In this document: piece after piece, positions 5,820-12,850 of the stretch | Layout of the letters: every line of letters begins with the position of its first letter | Position numbering within the stretch: position 1 is the first letter of the stretch | From: Fervidifonticultor_A tertius | Lineage (GTDB): Bacteria > Sysuimicrobiota > Sysuimicrobiia > Sysuimicrobiales > Humicultoraceae | Length of the DNA: 19,612 bases | NCBI GenBank assembly: GCA_031459235.1 | Contig: JAVKIY010000055.1 | Span: forward strand, 1 to 19,612 | Reading direction: 5' to 3' | The notes under the pieces: model-generated | Databases searched by the model: none | What the model was told of the DNA's origin: nothing | The model's input: the letters and a program-made list of their open reading frames with translations, nothing else | Made by a program: the position numbers and the translations under genes

Positions 5820-6191
5820 CGTTCAGGCCTCCCTGTGCGCGCGGCGCGCCCGGTGAGTCGCACCGCGCCTCGCTAGAACGCGCCCCGAGGGGCGCTATTC
5901 CTGGACCATAGCGCAACTTCTCGCCGTGCTCGCGGCATTCGCCGGCAAGATTTCCCGCATCCCGACGGCGTTCCGCGCCGCGCGCGTCCTCCGCGCGGAC
6001 AGTTGTTGGTCTCTCGCCCGGGGGAGCACACACCCCTCCCGTAGACGGAGGCCGCGTGCGCCCGTGCGCGGACCGGACGGTCCTCCGCTGCGGCCCGCAT
6101 GTTCCTCCGATCAGGGAATAGGCGCGGCGCCCGCCCACCCGTAGAGTAGCAGCGACCACAGCCCCTCGACCAGGGAGACCGGGGAGGACTC
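5820..6191. other. Gene-free, hairpin-rich region between trxB and the polysaccharide operon
   Basis: This 372-bp divergent region must hold the start signals for trxB (minus) and the polysaccharide operon (plus). I see no convincing coding sequence; short open frames on both strands lack ribosome binding sites and recognisable content. It contains inverted repeats: GCGCCCC/GGGGCGC (5880-5895), CGGAGG (6046-6051) with CCTCCG (6082-6087) enclosing CCGCG/CGCGG (6052-6056, 6067-6071), and GGACCG/CGGTCC (6070-6083), which would compete with the previous stem. Only TAGAGT (6142-6147) hints at a plus-strand -10, without a good -35. A long structured leader of the operon is possible. Confidence 0.5.
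5880..5895. repeat. Perfect inverted repeat upstream of trxB
   Basis: GCGCCCC (5880-5886) and GGGGCGC (5889-5895) are exact complements separated by GA; in RNA the innermost pair would open to a CGAG tetraloop. It lies 60 bp upstream of the trxB start, in its probable leader or promoter. It could be an operator or a leader hairpin, and the function is unknown. Confidence 0.5.
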
Positions 6192-6389
6192 GTGACTTCC
6201 CAGATCACCGTGCGTGCCCGCGACTGCTGGGACCGTCCCACCCATGCGCCGCTGATCGGTGAAGTGCTCGCCTACCGCGGGCAGGACTGGATCGTCGTCG
6301 GGATGTTCATGGGCGCCGACCCGATCACCAGCGAGATCGAGGAGTACCTGGTGCTCGAGGGGCGCGAGAGGAGAGAAAGGGGGGCATGA
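6192..6389 (+). CDS. 65-aa protein of unknown function heading the polysaccharide operon
   Basis: I do not recognise this protein. It starts at GTG 6192, with GGGGAGG (6181-6187) 4 bases ahead, a short but workable spacing. Its TGA overlaps the ATG of the Wza-like gene by 4 bp (ATGA), which argues that it is really translated. No membrane segment or signal peptide is seen. The sequence alternates hydrophobic residues (PLIGEVLAYRGQDWIVVGMFMG), consistent with a small beta-sheet domain, followed by an acidic strand (EIEEYLVLEGRE) and a charged tail (RRERGA). It could be a small cytoplasmic regulator or partner of polysaccharide assembly, or a translational leader for the export gene. Homologues next to export genes would settle which. 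Confidence 0.65.
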   Translation: MTSQITVRARDCWDRPTHAPLIGEVLAYRGQDWIVVGMFMGADPITSEIEEYLVLEGRERRERGA

Positions 6390-7336
6390 GCGTGCACAGG
6401 CGCGTGGTTCTGTCGTGGGTGCGCCCCTGCGTGACGATGCTGCTGTGCGTCGCGCTGGCCGTGCTCGCCCTGCGTCCGGGCGTGCCGCCGCGGTTCGCCT
6501 CGGAGGCCTCGGCGCAGGGGCTGTCCGAGTACACGCTGGGACCCGGCGACAGCATCGAGATCACGGTGCTCGGCGAGCCGGACCTGAGCCGGACCGTCTC
6601 GGTCCGCCCGGACGGGCGGATCAACCTGCCGCTGATCGGCGACGTCGAGGCGGCGGGCCTGACCCCGACGCAGCTGTCGGAGCGGATCGCCACCGCGCTG
6701 CGGTCCTACCTGAAGAACCCGCAGGTCGCCGTCTCCGTCCGTGAGTTCCAGCGGGCCTATGTCTATCTGGTCGGACAGGTGACGCGTCCGGGGCCGGTCG
6801 AGATCCAGCGCGGGTGGACCGTGCTGGAGGTCATGGGCGTCGCCGGCGGGGTCACGCCGCGCGCGGCGACCCGGCGCGCCAGCCTCATCCGGCGTGGCAC
6901 GGGCCAGACCATCAACATCGACCTGGACCGGCTGCTGTCCAAGGGCGACCGCACCGCGAACGTCGCGGTCGAGCCCGGGGACATCATCATGGTACCGACG
7001 CTACAGACTCGCGTGCTCGTGCTCGGTGCGGTGCGCTCGCCCGGGGCCTACGACCTGGACGACGGGGCGCGCCTGCTCGACGCGCTGGCGTCGGCCGGCG
7101 GCACCGCGGACCGGGCCGGCATCGGCAACATCGGGGTCATTCGCAACGGCCCCGACGGCAAACCGGCGGTGACCAGCGTGGACCTCAACCGCATCCTGCG
7201 GGGCGACGCGACCCTCAACGTGCCGCTGCAGGCGGAGGACGTCGTCTACGTGCCGCAGGGTCCGCTCGTGCAGTGGCTCGACGTGCTGGCCTGGCTCTCG
7301 GGCCTCGGGCTCGTGCGGTCGGTGTTCCGGTTCTAG
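6386..7336 (+). CDS. Polysaccharide export protein, Wza family with SLBB domains
   Basis: Outer-envelope channel component for exopolysaccharide or capsule. The 316-residue protein has a long N-terminal signal region (hydrophobic about 15-30) with probable signal peptidase I cleavage near ASAQ (41-44). No lipobox is seen, unlike E. coli Wza. Residues 47-122 form the polysaccharide export domain, with YTLGPGDSIEITV and RPDGRINLPLIGDV. Two SLBB units follow, at about 124-204 (VYLVGQVTRPGPVEI) and 209-290 (VLVLGAVRSPGAYDL). The C-terminal hydrophobic or amphipathic stretch (WLDVLAWLSGLGLV) resembles the Wza helix that crosses the outer membrane, which suggests a diderm cell. The ATG overlaps the preceding stop by 4 bp. 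It acts with the next gene product, the inner-membrane chain-length protein. Confidence 0.92.
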   Translation: MSVHRRVVLSWVRPCVTMLLCVALAVLALRPGVPPRFASEASAQGLSEYTLGPGDSIEITVLGEPDLSRTVSVRPDGRINLPLIGDVEAAGLTPTQLSERIATALRSYLKNPQVAVSVREFQRAYVYLVGQVTRPGPVEIQRGWTVLEVMGVAGGVTPRAATRRASLIRRGTGQTINIDLDRLLSKGDRTANVAVEPGDIIMVPTLQTRVLVLGAVRSPGAYDLDDGARLLDALASAGGTADRAGIGNIGVIRNGPDGKPAVTSVDLNRILRGDATLNVPLQAEDVVYVPQGPLVQWLDVLAWLSGLGLVRSVFRF

Positions 7337-7373
7337 CGCGGGCGGAATTCCTGACGGAAGAGAGGAGACGGAC

Positions 7374-8954
7374 GTGAGCGGAACATCCGGAGACTTCTCC
7401 CAGTACATCGGGGCCGTCAGGTCCCGGCTGTGGCTGATCCTCCTGGTCATGGCCGTGGCCGTGGGCGGGGTCTACTGGCGCATGGGCGAGGTGCCGCCGC
7501 GCTACGCCGCGGAGGCGACGTTGCTCGTCACGGCGCCAGTGGTGCTGCCGACGCCCACCGTCACCGACGCCGGCGGCGATCCGTCGTTCCGGCCCGGACA
7601 GACGATCGTGAGCCGCGACATCGTGCAGCTCATCACCAGCCGGCCGATCGCCGAGCGCGTGGCCGCGCGGCTCGGGCTGGCGGGCCCGGGCGTCGTCCGG
7701 CAGGCGGTGGACGCGCAGGCGGTGCGCGAGACGTCGCTGGTGCGGATCACCGCCACCGCGCCGGACGCGCGCCAGGCGGCCGACCTGGCCAACGTGACAG
7801 CCGAGGAGTTCGTGGCGTTCTTCCGCGAGACCAACCGGGCCAGCATCAGCGAGGCTCGGCGCTTCGTCGAGGAGCAGCTCGCCATGGCCCGCGTGCGGCT
7901 CGAGGCGTCGGAGCGGGCGATCCAGGCGTTTAAGGAGCGGCGGCAGATGCCCTCGGTGCCCGCGGCGACGGCGCAGATCTTGAGCGCGGCCGCGAGCGGA
8001 CAGACCGAGCTTGACACCGCGACGATCAACCTCCGGGAGACCGAAGCCCGGCTGGCCGCGGCGCGCGACCGGCTGGCGCGGGAGCAGCCCGTGGTCGTGG
8101 CGTCGCGGTCCACCTCCGACAACCCCGTCTTCCGGCGCTACCAGGACCGTCTGGTGGAGCTGGAGATCCAGCGGGCGACGCTGTCCCAGACCTACACGCC
8201 GCAGCACCCACGGATGGAGCAGATCAGCCGGGAGATCGCCGACGTGCGCAGCCGGCTCACGACCGAGGCGCGCACCGCGATCGCCCAGGAGGTCACGACC
8301 AACAACCCGATCCACGCCCGCCTGCTGAGCGACGTGGTGACGCTCGAGGTGGAGCGCACGGCGCTGGCCGCGCGCGTCGAGGGGCTGCGGATCACGCAGC
8401 GTCGCCGGCTGGCGCAGGCGCAGGTCATCCCGGCCGCCGAGACCGAGTTCAACCGGCTCGTCCGGGAGAACCGCGTGCTCGAGGCCAACTACACGGCGCT
8501 CTCGACCCGTTACCAGGAGATCCTGCTTCGCGAGAACCAAGCCGGCTTCTTCCCTGCCAGCCTGCAGCTCATCGAGCCGGCCGCCGCGCCGACGCGTCCG
8601 GTCCCCTCGTCGTTCCCGCGCACCGCGGCGGCCGCGGCGCTGGCCGGGCTGGTGCTGGGGGTGCTGGCCGCGCTGGTCCTGGAGTCGCTCAACGACCGCA
8701 TCCGGGGCAGCCACGACGCGGAGCGCGTCTTCGGGGTGCCGGTGCTGGCGACTATTCCGCAGCAGGGCGGGCCGACCCCGGCCCATGCCCTGCGGTCGAT
8801 CTTCGCGGGCGTGCTGGTGGCCGCCGTGATCGGGGCCGCGGTGGCGGCCCGCCACAACGCGCCGCTGATCAGGGCCGTCGGAGAGATTCCGGACGCCGTG
8901 CGGACGGCGATCGCCGCGCGCATGGCGTCGGGCGCACCGAACGCATCTCGGTAG
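7374..8954 (+). CDS. Chain-length determinant / polysaccharide co-polymerase (Wzz/GumC family)
   Basis: Inner-membrane protein of 526 residues that sets polymer length and contacts the export channel. The N-terminal Wzz domain starts with a membrane segment (LWLILLVMAVAVGGVYW, about 19-35) followed by the typical RYAAEATLLV strand. A long periplasmic region, about 150-400, is rich in heptad-like Ala/Leu/Arg and predicted coiled coil, with YTPQHPRMEQ as in GumC-like proteins. The pre-membrane motif PAAAPTRPVPSSFPR precedes the second membrane segment (about 418-440), and a third hydrophobic segment lies at about 475-493. There is no fused kinase domain; the ATPase is the separate next gene. 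AGGAG (7363-7367) lies 6 bases before the GTG start. It lies 37 bp after the Wza-like gene in the same operon. Confidence 0.92.
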   Translation: MSGTSGDFSQYIGAVRSRLWLILLVMAVAVGGVYWRMGEVPPRYAAEATLLVTAPVVLPTPTVTDAGGDPSFRPGQTIVSRDIVQLITSRPIAERVAARLGLAGPGVVRQAVDAQAVRETSLVRITATAPDARQAADLANVTAEEFVAFFRETNRASISEARRFVEEQLAMARVRLEASERAIQAFKERRQMPSVPAATAQILSAAASGQTELDTATINLRETEARLAAARDRLAREQPVVVASRSTSDNPVFRRYQDRLVELEIQRATLSQTYTPQHPRMEQISREIADVRSRLTTEARTAIAQEVTTNNPIHARLLSDVVTLEVERTALAARVEGLRITQRRRLAQAQVIPAAETEFNRLVRENRVLEANYTALSTRYQEILLRENQAGFFPASLQLIEPAAAPTRPVPSSFPRTAAAAALAGLVLGVLAALVLESLNDRIRGSHDAERVFGVPVLATIPQQGGPTPAHALRSIFAGVLVAAVIGAAVAARHNAPLIRAVGEIPDAVRTAIAARMASGAPNASR

Positions 8955-8967
8955 AGAGGGCCGGATC

Positions 8968-9639
8968 ATGGAGAAGAACGGACGCAACGGATTCATCACG
9001 ATCGAGAAGGCCACACAGGGGACGCCGTTCTTCGAGGCCTACGGCCTCCTGCTGGCCAGCATCCTGCTGGGGTACGACGGCAAGCCGCCCAGCGTGGTCG
9101 CCGTGACGGCGGCCCGCACCGGCGACGGCGTGTCAACCACCGCCGTCAACCTGGCGATGATGATGGCCCGGACGAACCGGCCGACCCTGCTGATCGACGC
9201 CAACATGCGCGAGCCCGGCCTGCACCGGGCGTTCGGCCTCGCGCAGAAGCCGGGCCTGGCGGAGCTGCTGGTCGGGAAGGCGGACCGCAAGGCGGTCACG
9301 CTGTCCACTCGCATTCCGCACCTGTCGCTCATCCCGGCGGGCGAGGCGCCGCTGCCGGCGCAGGTGCTGGCGAGCCAGCCCGGGCTCGGCGAGCTGATCG
9401 GCGTGCTCCGGGAGCACTACGACCTGATCGTGATCGACACGCCGCCGGTGCTGCAGTACCCTGACGCGCTCCACATCGCGAAGAACGTGGACGGTGTGCT
9501 GCAGGTGGTGTCCGCGGCGCGCGCGGTCCGGCGGGAGCAGCAGGAGTCCCGGCAGCTGCTCGAGCGGGTCGGGGCGCGGCTGCTCGGGACCGTCATGAAC
9601 CAGGTCGCGTTTCGAGGGAAGGCGCTCGTCCAAGGGTAG
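8968..9639 (+). CDS. CpsD/CapB-type BY-kinase-like ATPase with altered active site
   Basis: The 223-residue protein has the fold pattern of bacterial tyrosine kinases that partner Wzz/GumC proteins and control polymer length. The Walker A' region LLIDANMREP (74-83, D77) and Walker B DLIVIDTPP (152-160, D157) are intact. The Walker A loop reads TGDGVSTT (51-58), so V55 stands where the family has the phosphate-binding lysine (GEGKSTT). The EX2RX2R oligomerisation motif reads EAYGLLL (23-29), with both arginines replaced by G26 and L29. There is no C-terminal tyrosine cluster; the protein ends FRGKALVQG. It therefore looks like a non-catalytic or weakly active relative, perhaps a scaffold or nucleotide sensor for the co-polymerase encoded 13 bp upstream. 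A true kinase could exist elsewhere. The fold assignment is firm and the loss of activity is inference. Confidence 0.88.
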   Translation: MEKNGRNGFITIEKATQGTPFFEAYGLLLASILLGYDGKPPSVVAVTAARTGDGVSTTAVNLAMMMARTNRPTLLIDANMREPGLHRAFGLAQKPGLAELLVGKADRKAVTLSTRIPHLSLIPAGEAPLPAQVLASQPGLGELIGVLREHYDLIVIDTPPVLQYPDALHIAKNVDGVLQVVSAARAVRREQQESRQLLERVGARLLGTVMNQVAFRGKALVQG

Positions 9640-9647
9640 GTGCTGTC

Positions 9648-10178
9648 GTGGAAGTTGGGGGCTCGTCCCTCCGCGAGCCACAGTGGTACGCGGTCCAGAC
9701 CAAGCCGCGACAGGAAGAGCGCGTTCGGCGCTGGCTGGAAGAGCGCACGCGCCTTCCTGTCTTCCTGCCGAAGCTCGAGCAGGTCCGGCGGCGGCGGGCG
9801 CGGCGGGTGTCGGTGATCGAGCCCCTGTTCCCCTCCTACCTGTTCGTGCACATGGCCCTCGACCCGGAGCCGTGGTACGCGGTCAAGTGGACGCCGGGCG
9901 TCCGGCAGGTCGTTGGTACCGGCGGCCAGCCGCAGCCGGTGCCGGGCGAGGCCATGGCGCTCCTGCTGGAGCGCTGCGGGGAACAGGGCCTGGTGGCCTG
10001 GCGCCCGCCGCTGCGCGCCGGTGAAGCGGTCCGCGTGCTCCACGGACCGTTCGCCGGCCTGGAAGGGATCCTCGAACGGCCGACGAGCCGGGGCGAGCGC
10101 GTGCGCGTCCTGCTCGCGCTGCTCGGGGGTACGACGCCCGTCGAGCTGGACGTGACCGACATCGAGATCGTCGCCTGA
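9648..10178 (+). CDS. NusG-like antitermination factor (RfaH/UpxY/LoaP type)
   Basis: A specialised NusG paralogue of 176 residues. The NGN domain spans about 12-112, with WYAVQTKPRQEERV at its start and PLFPSYLFVHM and WTPGVRQVVG further on, as in RfaH-like proteins. A KOW-containing C-terminal domain follows at about 120-175 (RAGEAVRVLHGPFAGLEGIL, ending VTDIEIV). Such proteins load onto RNA polymerase at a leader signal and suppress termination across long polysaccharide operons. The gene lies inside the operon it probably serves, 8 bp after the ATPase gene, with a GTG start and only a weak GGTAGG-like ribosome binding site. Housekeeping nusG is normally next to secE and ribosomal genes, which are absent here, so a dedicated regulator is the better reading. 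Confidence 0.92.
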   Translation: MEVGGSSLREPQWYAVQTKPRQEERVRRWLEERTRLPVFLPKLEQVRRRRARRVSVIEPLFPSYLFVHMALDPEPWYAVKWTPGVRQVVGTGGQPQPVPGEAMALLLERCGEQGLVAWRPPLRAGEAVRVLHGPFAGLEGILERPTSRGERVRVLLALLGGTTPVELDVTDIEIVA

Positions 10179-10293
10179 CGACCGGTGTCCGCCGCGGCCC
10201 TCGACGGTGCGTGCGGTGGACGATGAACACGAACACAACGCGAGAGGAGCTTCCCGGGCGGGAGTGGTGCACCGGGACGGCGGAGCCCTACCC

Positions 10294-11640
10294 ATGGCGA
10301 CCTCAGTAGCCCCCCCGGTGGTCAAGCCCGAGGCAGCCGTGCGATTCGACGAGCTGCTGCGGACGCGCGAGGCGCGCCTGGCGGTCATCGGCCTGGGCTA
10401 TGTCGGGCTGCCGCTCGCGGTGGCCTACGCGGACGCCGGGTTTCGGGTGCTCGGGGTGGACGTGGACGCCGCGCGCGTCGAGGCCCTGCGCCGTGGGCGC
10501 TCGCCGATCCGCGACGTGCCCTCGCCGCGCATCGCCGCGGCGCAGGCCGCCGGACGGTTCCGGCCGGCGGCGACGGGCGAGGCGCTCGGCGAGGCGGATG
10601 CCATTTTCATCTGCGTGCCTACCCCCTACACGCGCAACAAGCAGCCCGACACGTCCAACATCGCGTCGGCGGCACGCGCAATCGCCGAACGGCTGCGCCC
10701 CGGGCAGCTCGTGGTGCTGCGAAGCACCAGTTATCCTGGCACGACCCAGGAGCTCGTCCTGCCCATCCTGGCCGCGGGCGGGCTGCGGGTGGGCCGCGAC
10801 TTCTTCCTGGCGTTCGCGCCCGAGCGCGTCGACCCGGGCCGGACCGACTACACGGTGCGCAACACGCCGGTGATCGTGGGCGGCGTGGACGCGGAGAGCA
10901 CGCGGAGGGCGCGGCGGCTGCTCGAGCAGCTCGGCGCGCCGGTGCAGGCGGTCTCCTCGCCGGCCGCGGCCGAGATGGCGAAGCTGCTCGAGAACGTGTT
11001 CCGCAACGTGAACATCGCGCTGGTCAACCAGCTCGCCATGCTGTGCGACCGGATGGGACTCGACATCTGGGAGATCGTGGATGCCGCGGCGACCAAGCCC
11101 TACGGCTTCATGGCCTTCCACCCGGGCCCGGGCATCGGGGGGCACTGCATCCCGGTGGACCCGTACTACCTGGCCTGGCGGGCGAGAGAGTACGACTTCC
11201 ACATGGACTTCATCGAGCTGGCCGCCCGCGTGAACGAGGAGATGCCGTATCACACGGTCACCAAGACCCTGCTCGCGCTGAACGGGAAGCGTGCCACCAA
11301 CGGCGCGCCCAGGGTGCTGGTGCTCGGCGTGACCTTCAAGAAGGATATCGACGACTACCGCGAGTCGCCCGCGCTGAAGATCATGGAGCTGTTGATCCGG
11401 CGGGGCGCGCGCGTGTCGTATCATGACCCCTACGTGCCCAGGCTCACGGTGGCCGGCCGGTCGTTGGCCAGCCGGCCGCTCTCCGCCGCGACCCTGCGCG
11501 CCGCCGACTGTGTGTTGATCGTGGCCGACCACAGCGCGTTCGACTACCCGTGGATCGTCCGGCACGCCCGCCTGGTCGTGGACACGCGAAACGCCACGCG
11601 TCGGGTCACCGAGGGACGCGAGAAGATCACCCGGCTCTAG
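10294..11640 (+). CDS. Nucleotide-sugar 6-dehydrogenase, WbpA/TviB-like
   Basis: NAD-dependent enzyme of the UDP-glucose/GDP-mannose dehydrogenase family, which oxidises C6 of a UDP-sugar to a uronic acid. In the 448-residue form starting at ATG 10294, the Rossmann motif is VIGLGYVGLPLA (31-42). FAPERVDPG and AKLLENVFRNVNIALVN are typical central motifs. The catalytic cysteine is C285 in GIGGHCIPVDPYYL, and the C-terminal domain has LGVTFKKDIDDYRESPAL. The GHCIPVDPYYL...AREY pattern points to UDP-N-acetylglucosamine 6-dehydrogenase (WbpA/TviB) rather than UDP-glucose dehydrogenase, so the polymer probably contains an N-acetylhexosaminuronic acid. ATG 10294 follows CGGAG; in-frame GTG codons at 10264, 10267 and 10207 would add poorly conserved residues and are less likely. 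Exact substrate is inference. Confidence 0.9.
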   Translation: MATSVAPPVVKPEAAVRFDELLRTREARLAVIGLGYVGLPLAVAYADAGFRVLGVDVDAARVEALRRGRSPIRDVPSPRIAAAQAAGRFRPAATGEALGEADAIFICVPTPYTRNKQPDTSNIASAARAIAERLRPGQLVVLRSTSYPGTTQELVLPILAAGGLRVGRDFFLAFAPERVDPGRTDYTVRNTPVIVGGVDAESTRRARRLLEQLGAPVQAVSSPAAAEMAKLLENVFRNVNIALVNQLAMLCDRMGLDIWEIVDAAATKPYGFMAFHPGPGIGGHCIPVDPYYLAWRAREYDFHMDFIELAARVNEEMPYHTVTKTLLALNGKRATNGAPRVLVLGVTFKKDIDDYRESPALKIMELLIRRGARVSYHDPYVPRLTVAGRSLASRPLSAATLRAADCVLIVADHSAFDYPWIVRHARLVVDTRNATRRVTEGREKITRL

Positions 11641-11641
11641 C

Positions 11642-11666
11642 GCGCCGGCGCCCCGTGCGCCGGCGC
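11642..11666 (+). repeat. Perfect 10-bp inverted repeat (hairpin) within the operon
   Basis: GCGCCGGCGC (11642-11651) recurs exactly at 11657-11666 after CCCGT. Because the unit is itself palindromic, the two copies are both direct and inverted repeats and would form a 10-bp GC-only stem. It begins 2 bases after the dehydrogenase stop and ends 18 bp before the next gene. No T-run follows. It may be a pause or attenuation site, an mRNA stabiliser, or a target for the antiterminator encoded upstream. Confidence 0.6.
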
Positions 11667-11683
11667 ACAGGCCTGACCACCCG

Positions 11684-12850
11684 ATGCCCGCCGTCCTCCA
11701 GGTCATCCAGCAGGGTGAGCTCCGCGGGGCCGAGGTCTTCGCCCTCGACCTGTCGCGCGCGCTCGCGCGAGCGCACGCCTGGCGCGTCTCGCTGCTCAGC
11801 CTCTTCGGCACGGACGAGGGGTACGCCGGGGCGGTCCGGGCCGCCGGCGTGCCGCTGGGGCTCGCGCGGCCGGGCGGGCGGGCCAGCGGGTTCGACCCGC
11901 GCCTGGCCTGGCGGCTGCGCGGGATGATCGAGGCCGGCGGCTACGACGTGGTGCAGGCCAACGGCGCGGCGACCCTCAAGTACCTGGTCGCGGCGCGCCG
12001 GTTGTCGGGGCGACCCTGGCGGCTGGTCTACCGCGCGATCGGGCTCGGCTCGCACTGGCGGCGGCGGCTGGACCGGCGGATGCTCTACCGCTGGCTGTTC
12101 GCGCAGACCGACCGCGTGGTGGCGGTCGCCGCCGCGGTCGCCGACGATCTGGTCGCGACCTCCGGTGTGGACCGGCGGCGGATCGTCGTCATTCCCAATG
12201 GTGTCGAGCCGTCGCGCATCGCGGCCTCGGAGGCCGACCGTCGCGCGACGCGGCAGACGCTCGGCGCCGCCGACGGCGATGTCGTGCTCGTGCACGTCGG
12301 GAACCTGGCGCCGGAGAAGAATCTGACCGCGCTGGTCGGACTGACAGCGGCCTGCCGGCGCCACGGGCTCCCGGTGCGCGCGGTGCTCGTGGGTGACGGA
12401 CCGTGCCGCGACGAGGTGGCCCGTGCCGTGCGCGAGGGGGCGCTGGAGGCCTCGGTGACGATGCTGCCCGCGCAGCCGCGGGTAGGTCCGTACCTGGCCG
12501 CCGCCGACCTCTACGTCTCGACGAGCCTGAGCGAGGGGATGCCGGCCGCGCTGATCGAGGCCGGCCTGGCCGGGCTACCGGTGGTCGCCTACGCGGTCGG
12601 CGGGGTGCCCGAGGTGATCGCGGACGGCGAGACCGGTGTGCTGGTGCCGGCCGGTGACGATCGAGCGCTGACCGAGACGGTGGTGGCGCTGGCTGCTGAC
12701 CAGCAGCGTCGCGCCCGCATGGGGCAGACGGCGCGCCTGGCGTGCCGCCGGTTCGGGATCGGGGCGGTGGCCGCCGCGTACCACGGCCTCTACACGGCGT
12801 TGATCGAGACTCGTACCGCCAGGGCGGCCGCGCTCGCGCGCACGGGATGA
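11684..12850 (+). CDS. Glycosyltransferase family 4, GT-B fold
   Basis: Cytoplasmic retaining glycosyltransferase of 388 residues, expected to add a sugar to the lipid-linked repeat unit. The N-terminal acceptor domain begins VLQVIQQGELRGAEVFALDLSRAL, typical of GT4. The hinge region reads VIPNGVEP. The donor domain begins LVHVGNLAPEKN (about 205-216), and the EX7E motif is E284-E292 within SEGMPAALIEAGLAGLPVVA, followed by GGVPEVIADGETG. The ATG at 11684 has only a weak ribosome binding site. The stop overlaps the next start by 4 bp (ATGA), so it is coupled to the deacetylase gene. Donor and acceptor sugars cannot be read from the sequence. It shares architecture with the GT4 protein encoded at 13845, but the two differ clearly in their N-terminal halves. 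Confidence 0.92.
   Translation: MPAVLQVIQQGELRGAEVFALDLSRALARAHAWRVSLLSLFGTDEGYAGAVRAAGVPLGLARPGGRASGFDPRLAWRLRGMIEAGGYDVVQANGAATLKYLVAARRLSGRPWRLVYRAIGLGSHWRRRLDRRMLYRWLFAQTDRVVAVAAAVADDLVATSGVDRRRIVVIPNGVEPSRIAASEADRRATRQTLGAADGDVVLVHVGNLAPEKNLTALVGLTAACRRHGLPVRAVLVGDGPCRDEVARAVREGALEASVTMLPAQPRVGPYLAAADLYVSTSLSEGMPAALIEAGLAGLPVVAYAVGGVPEVIADGETGVLVPAGDDRALTETVVALAADQQRRARMGQTARLACRRFGIGAVAAAYHGLYTALIETRTARAAALARTG

Noticed and set aside
5926..6144. 72-codon open frame in the trxB-operon intergenic region
   Set aside because: Arg/Pro-rich composition typical of non-coding GC-rich DNA, no ribosome binding site, and it overlaps the inverted repeats.
7215..9014. 599-codon minus-strand open frame opposite the chain-length gene
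   Set aside because: Low-complexity Arg/His/Gly-rich translation is an antisense shadow of a clearly identified gene in high-GC DNA.
10223..10309. Short frame of 28 codons overlapping the start of the nucleotide-sugar dehydrogenase
   Set aside because: It has an ATG but only a weak ribosome binding site and no recognisable content; its TAG lies just past the dehydrogenase ATG, so a coupling leader peptide is conceivable but unsupported.
10303..11811. 502-codon minus-strand open frame opposite the dehydrogenase
   Set aside because: Antisense shadow with His/Arg/Gly-rich composition; the plus strand encodes a complete enzyme with all catalytic motifs.
12055..12240. GC-rich clustered CGG repeats in the first GT4 gene
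   Set aside because: They reflect Arg codon runs (RRRLDRR) in a coding region, with no regular unit.
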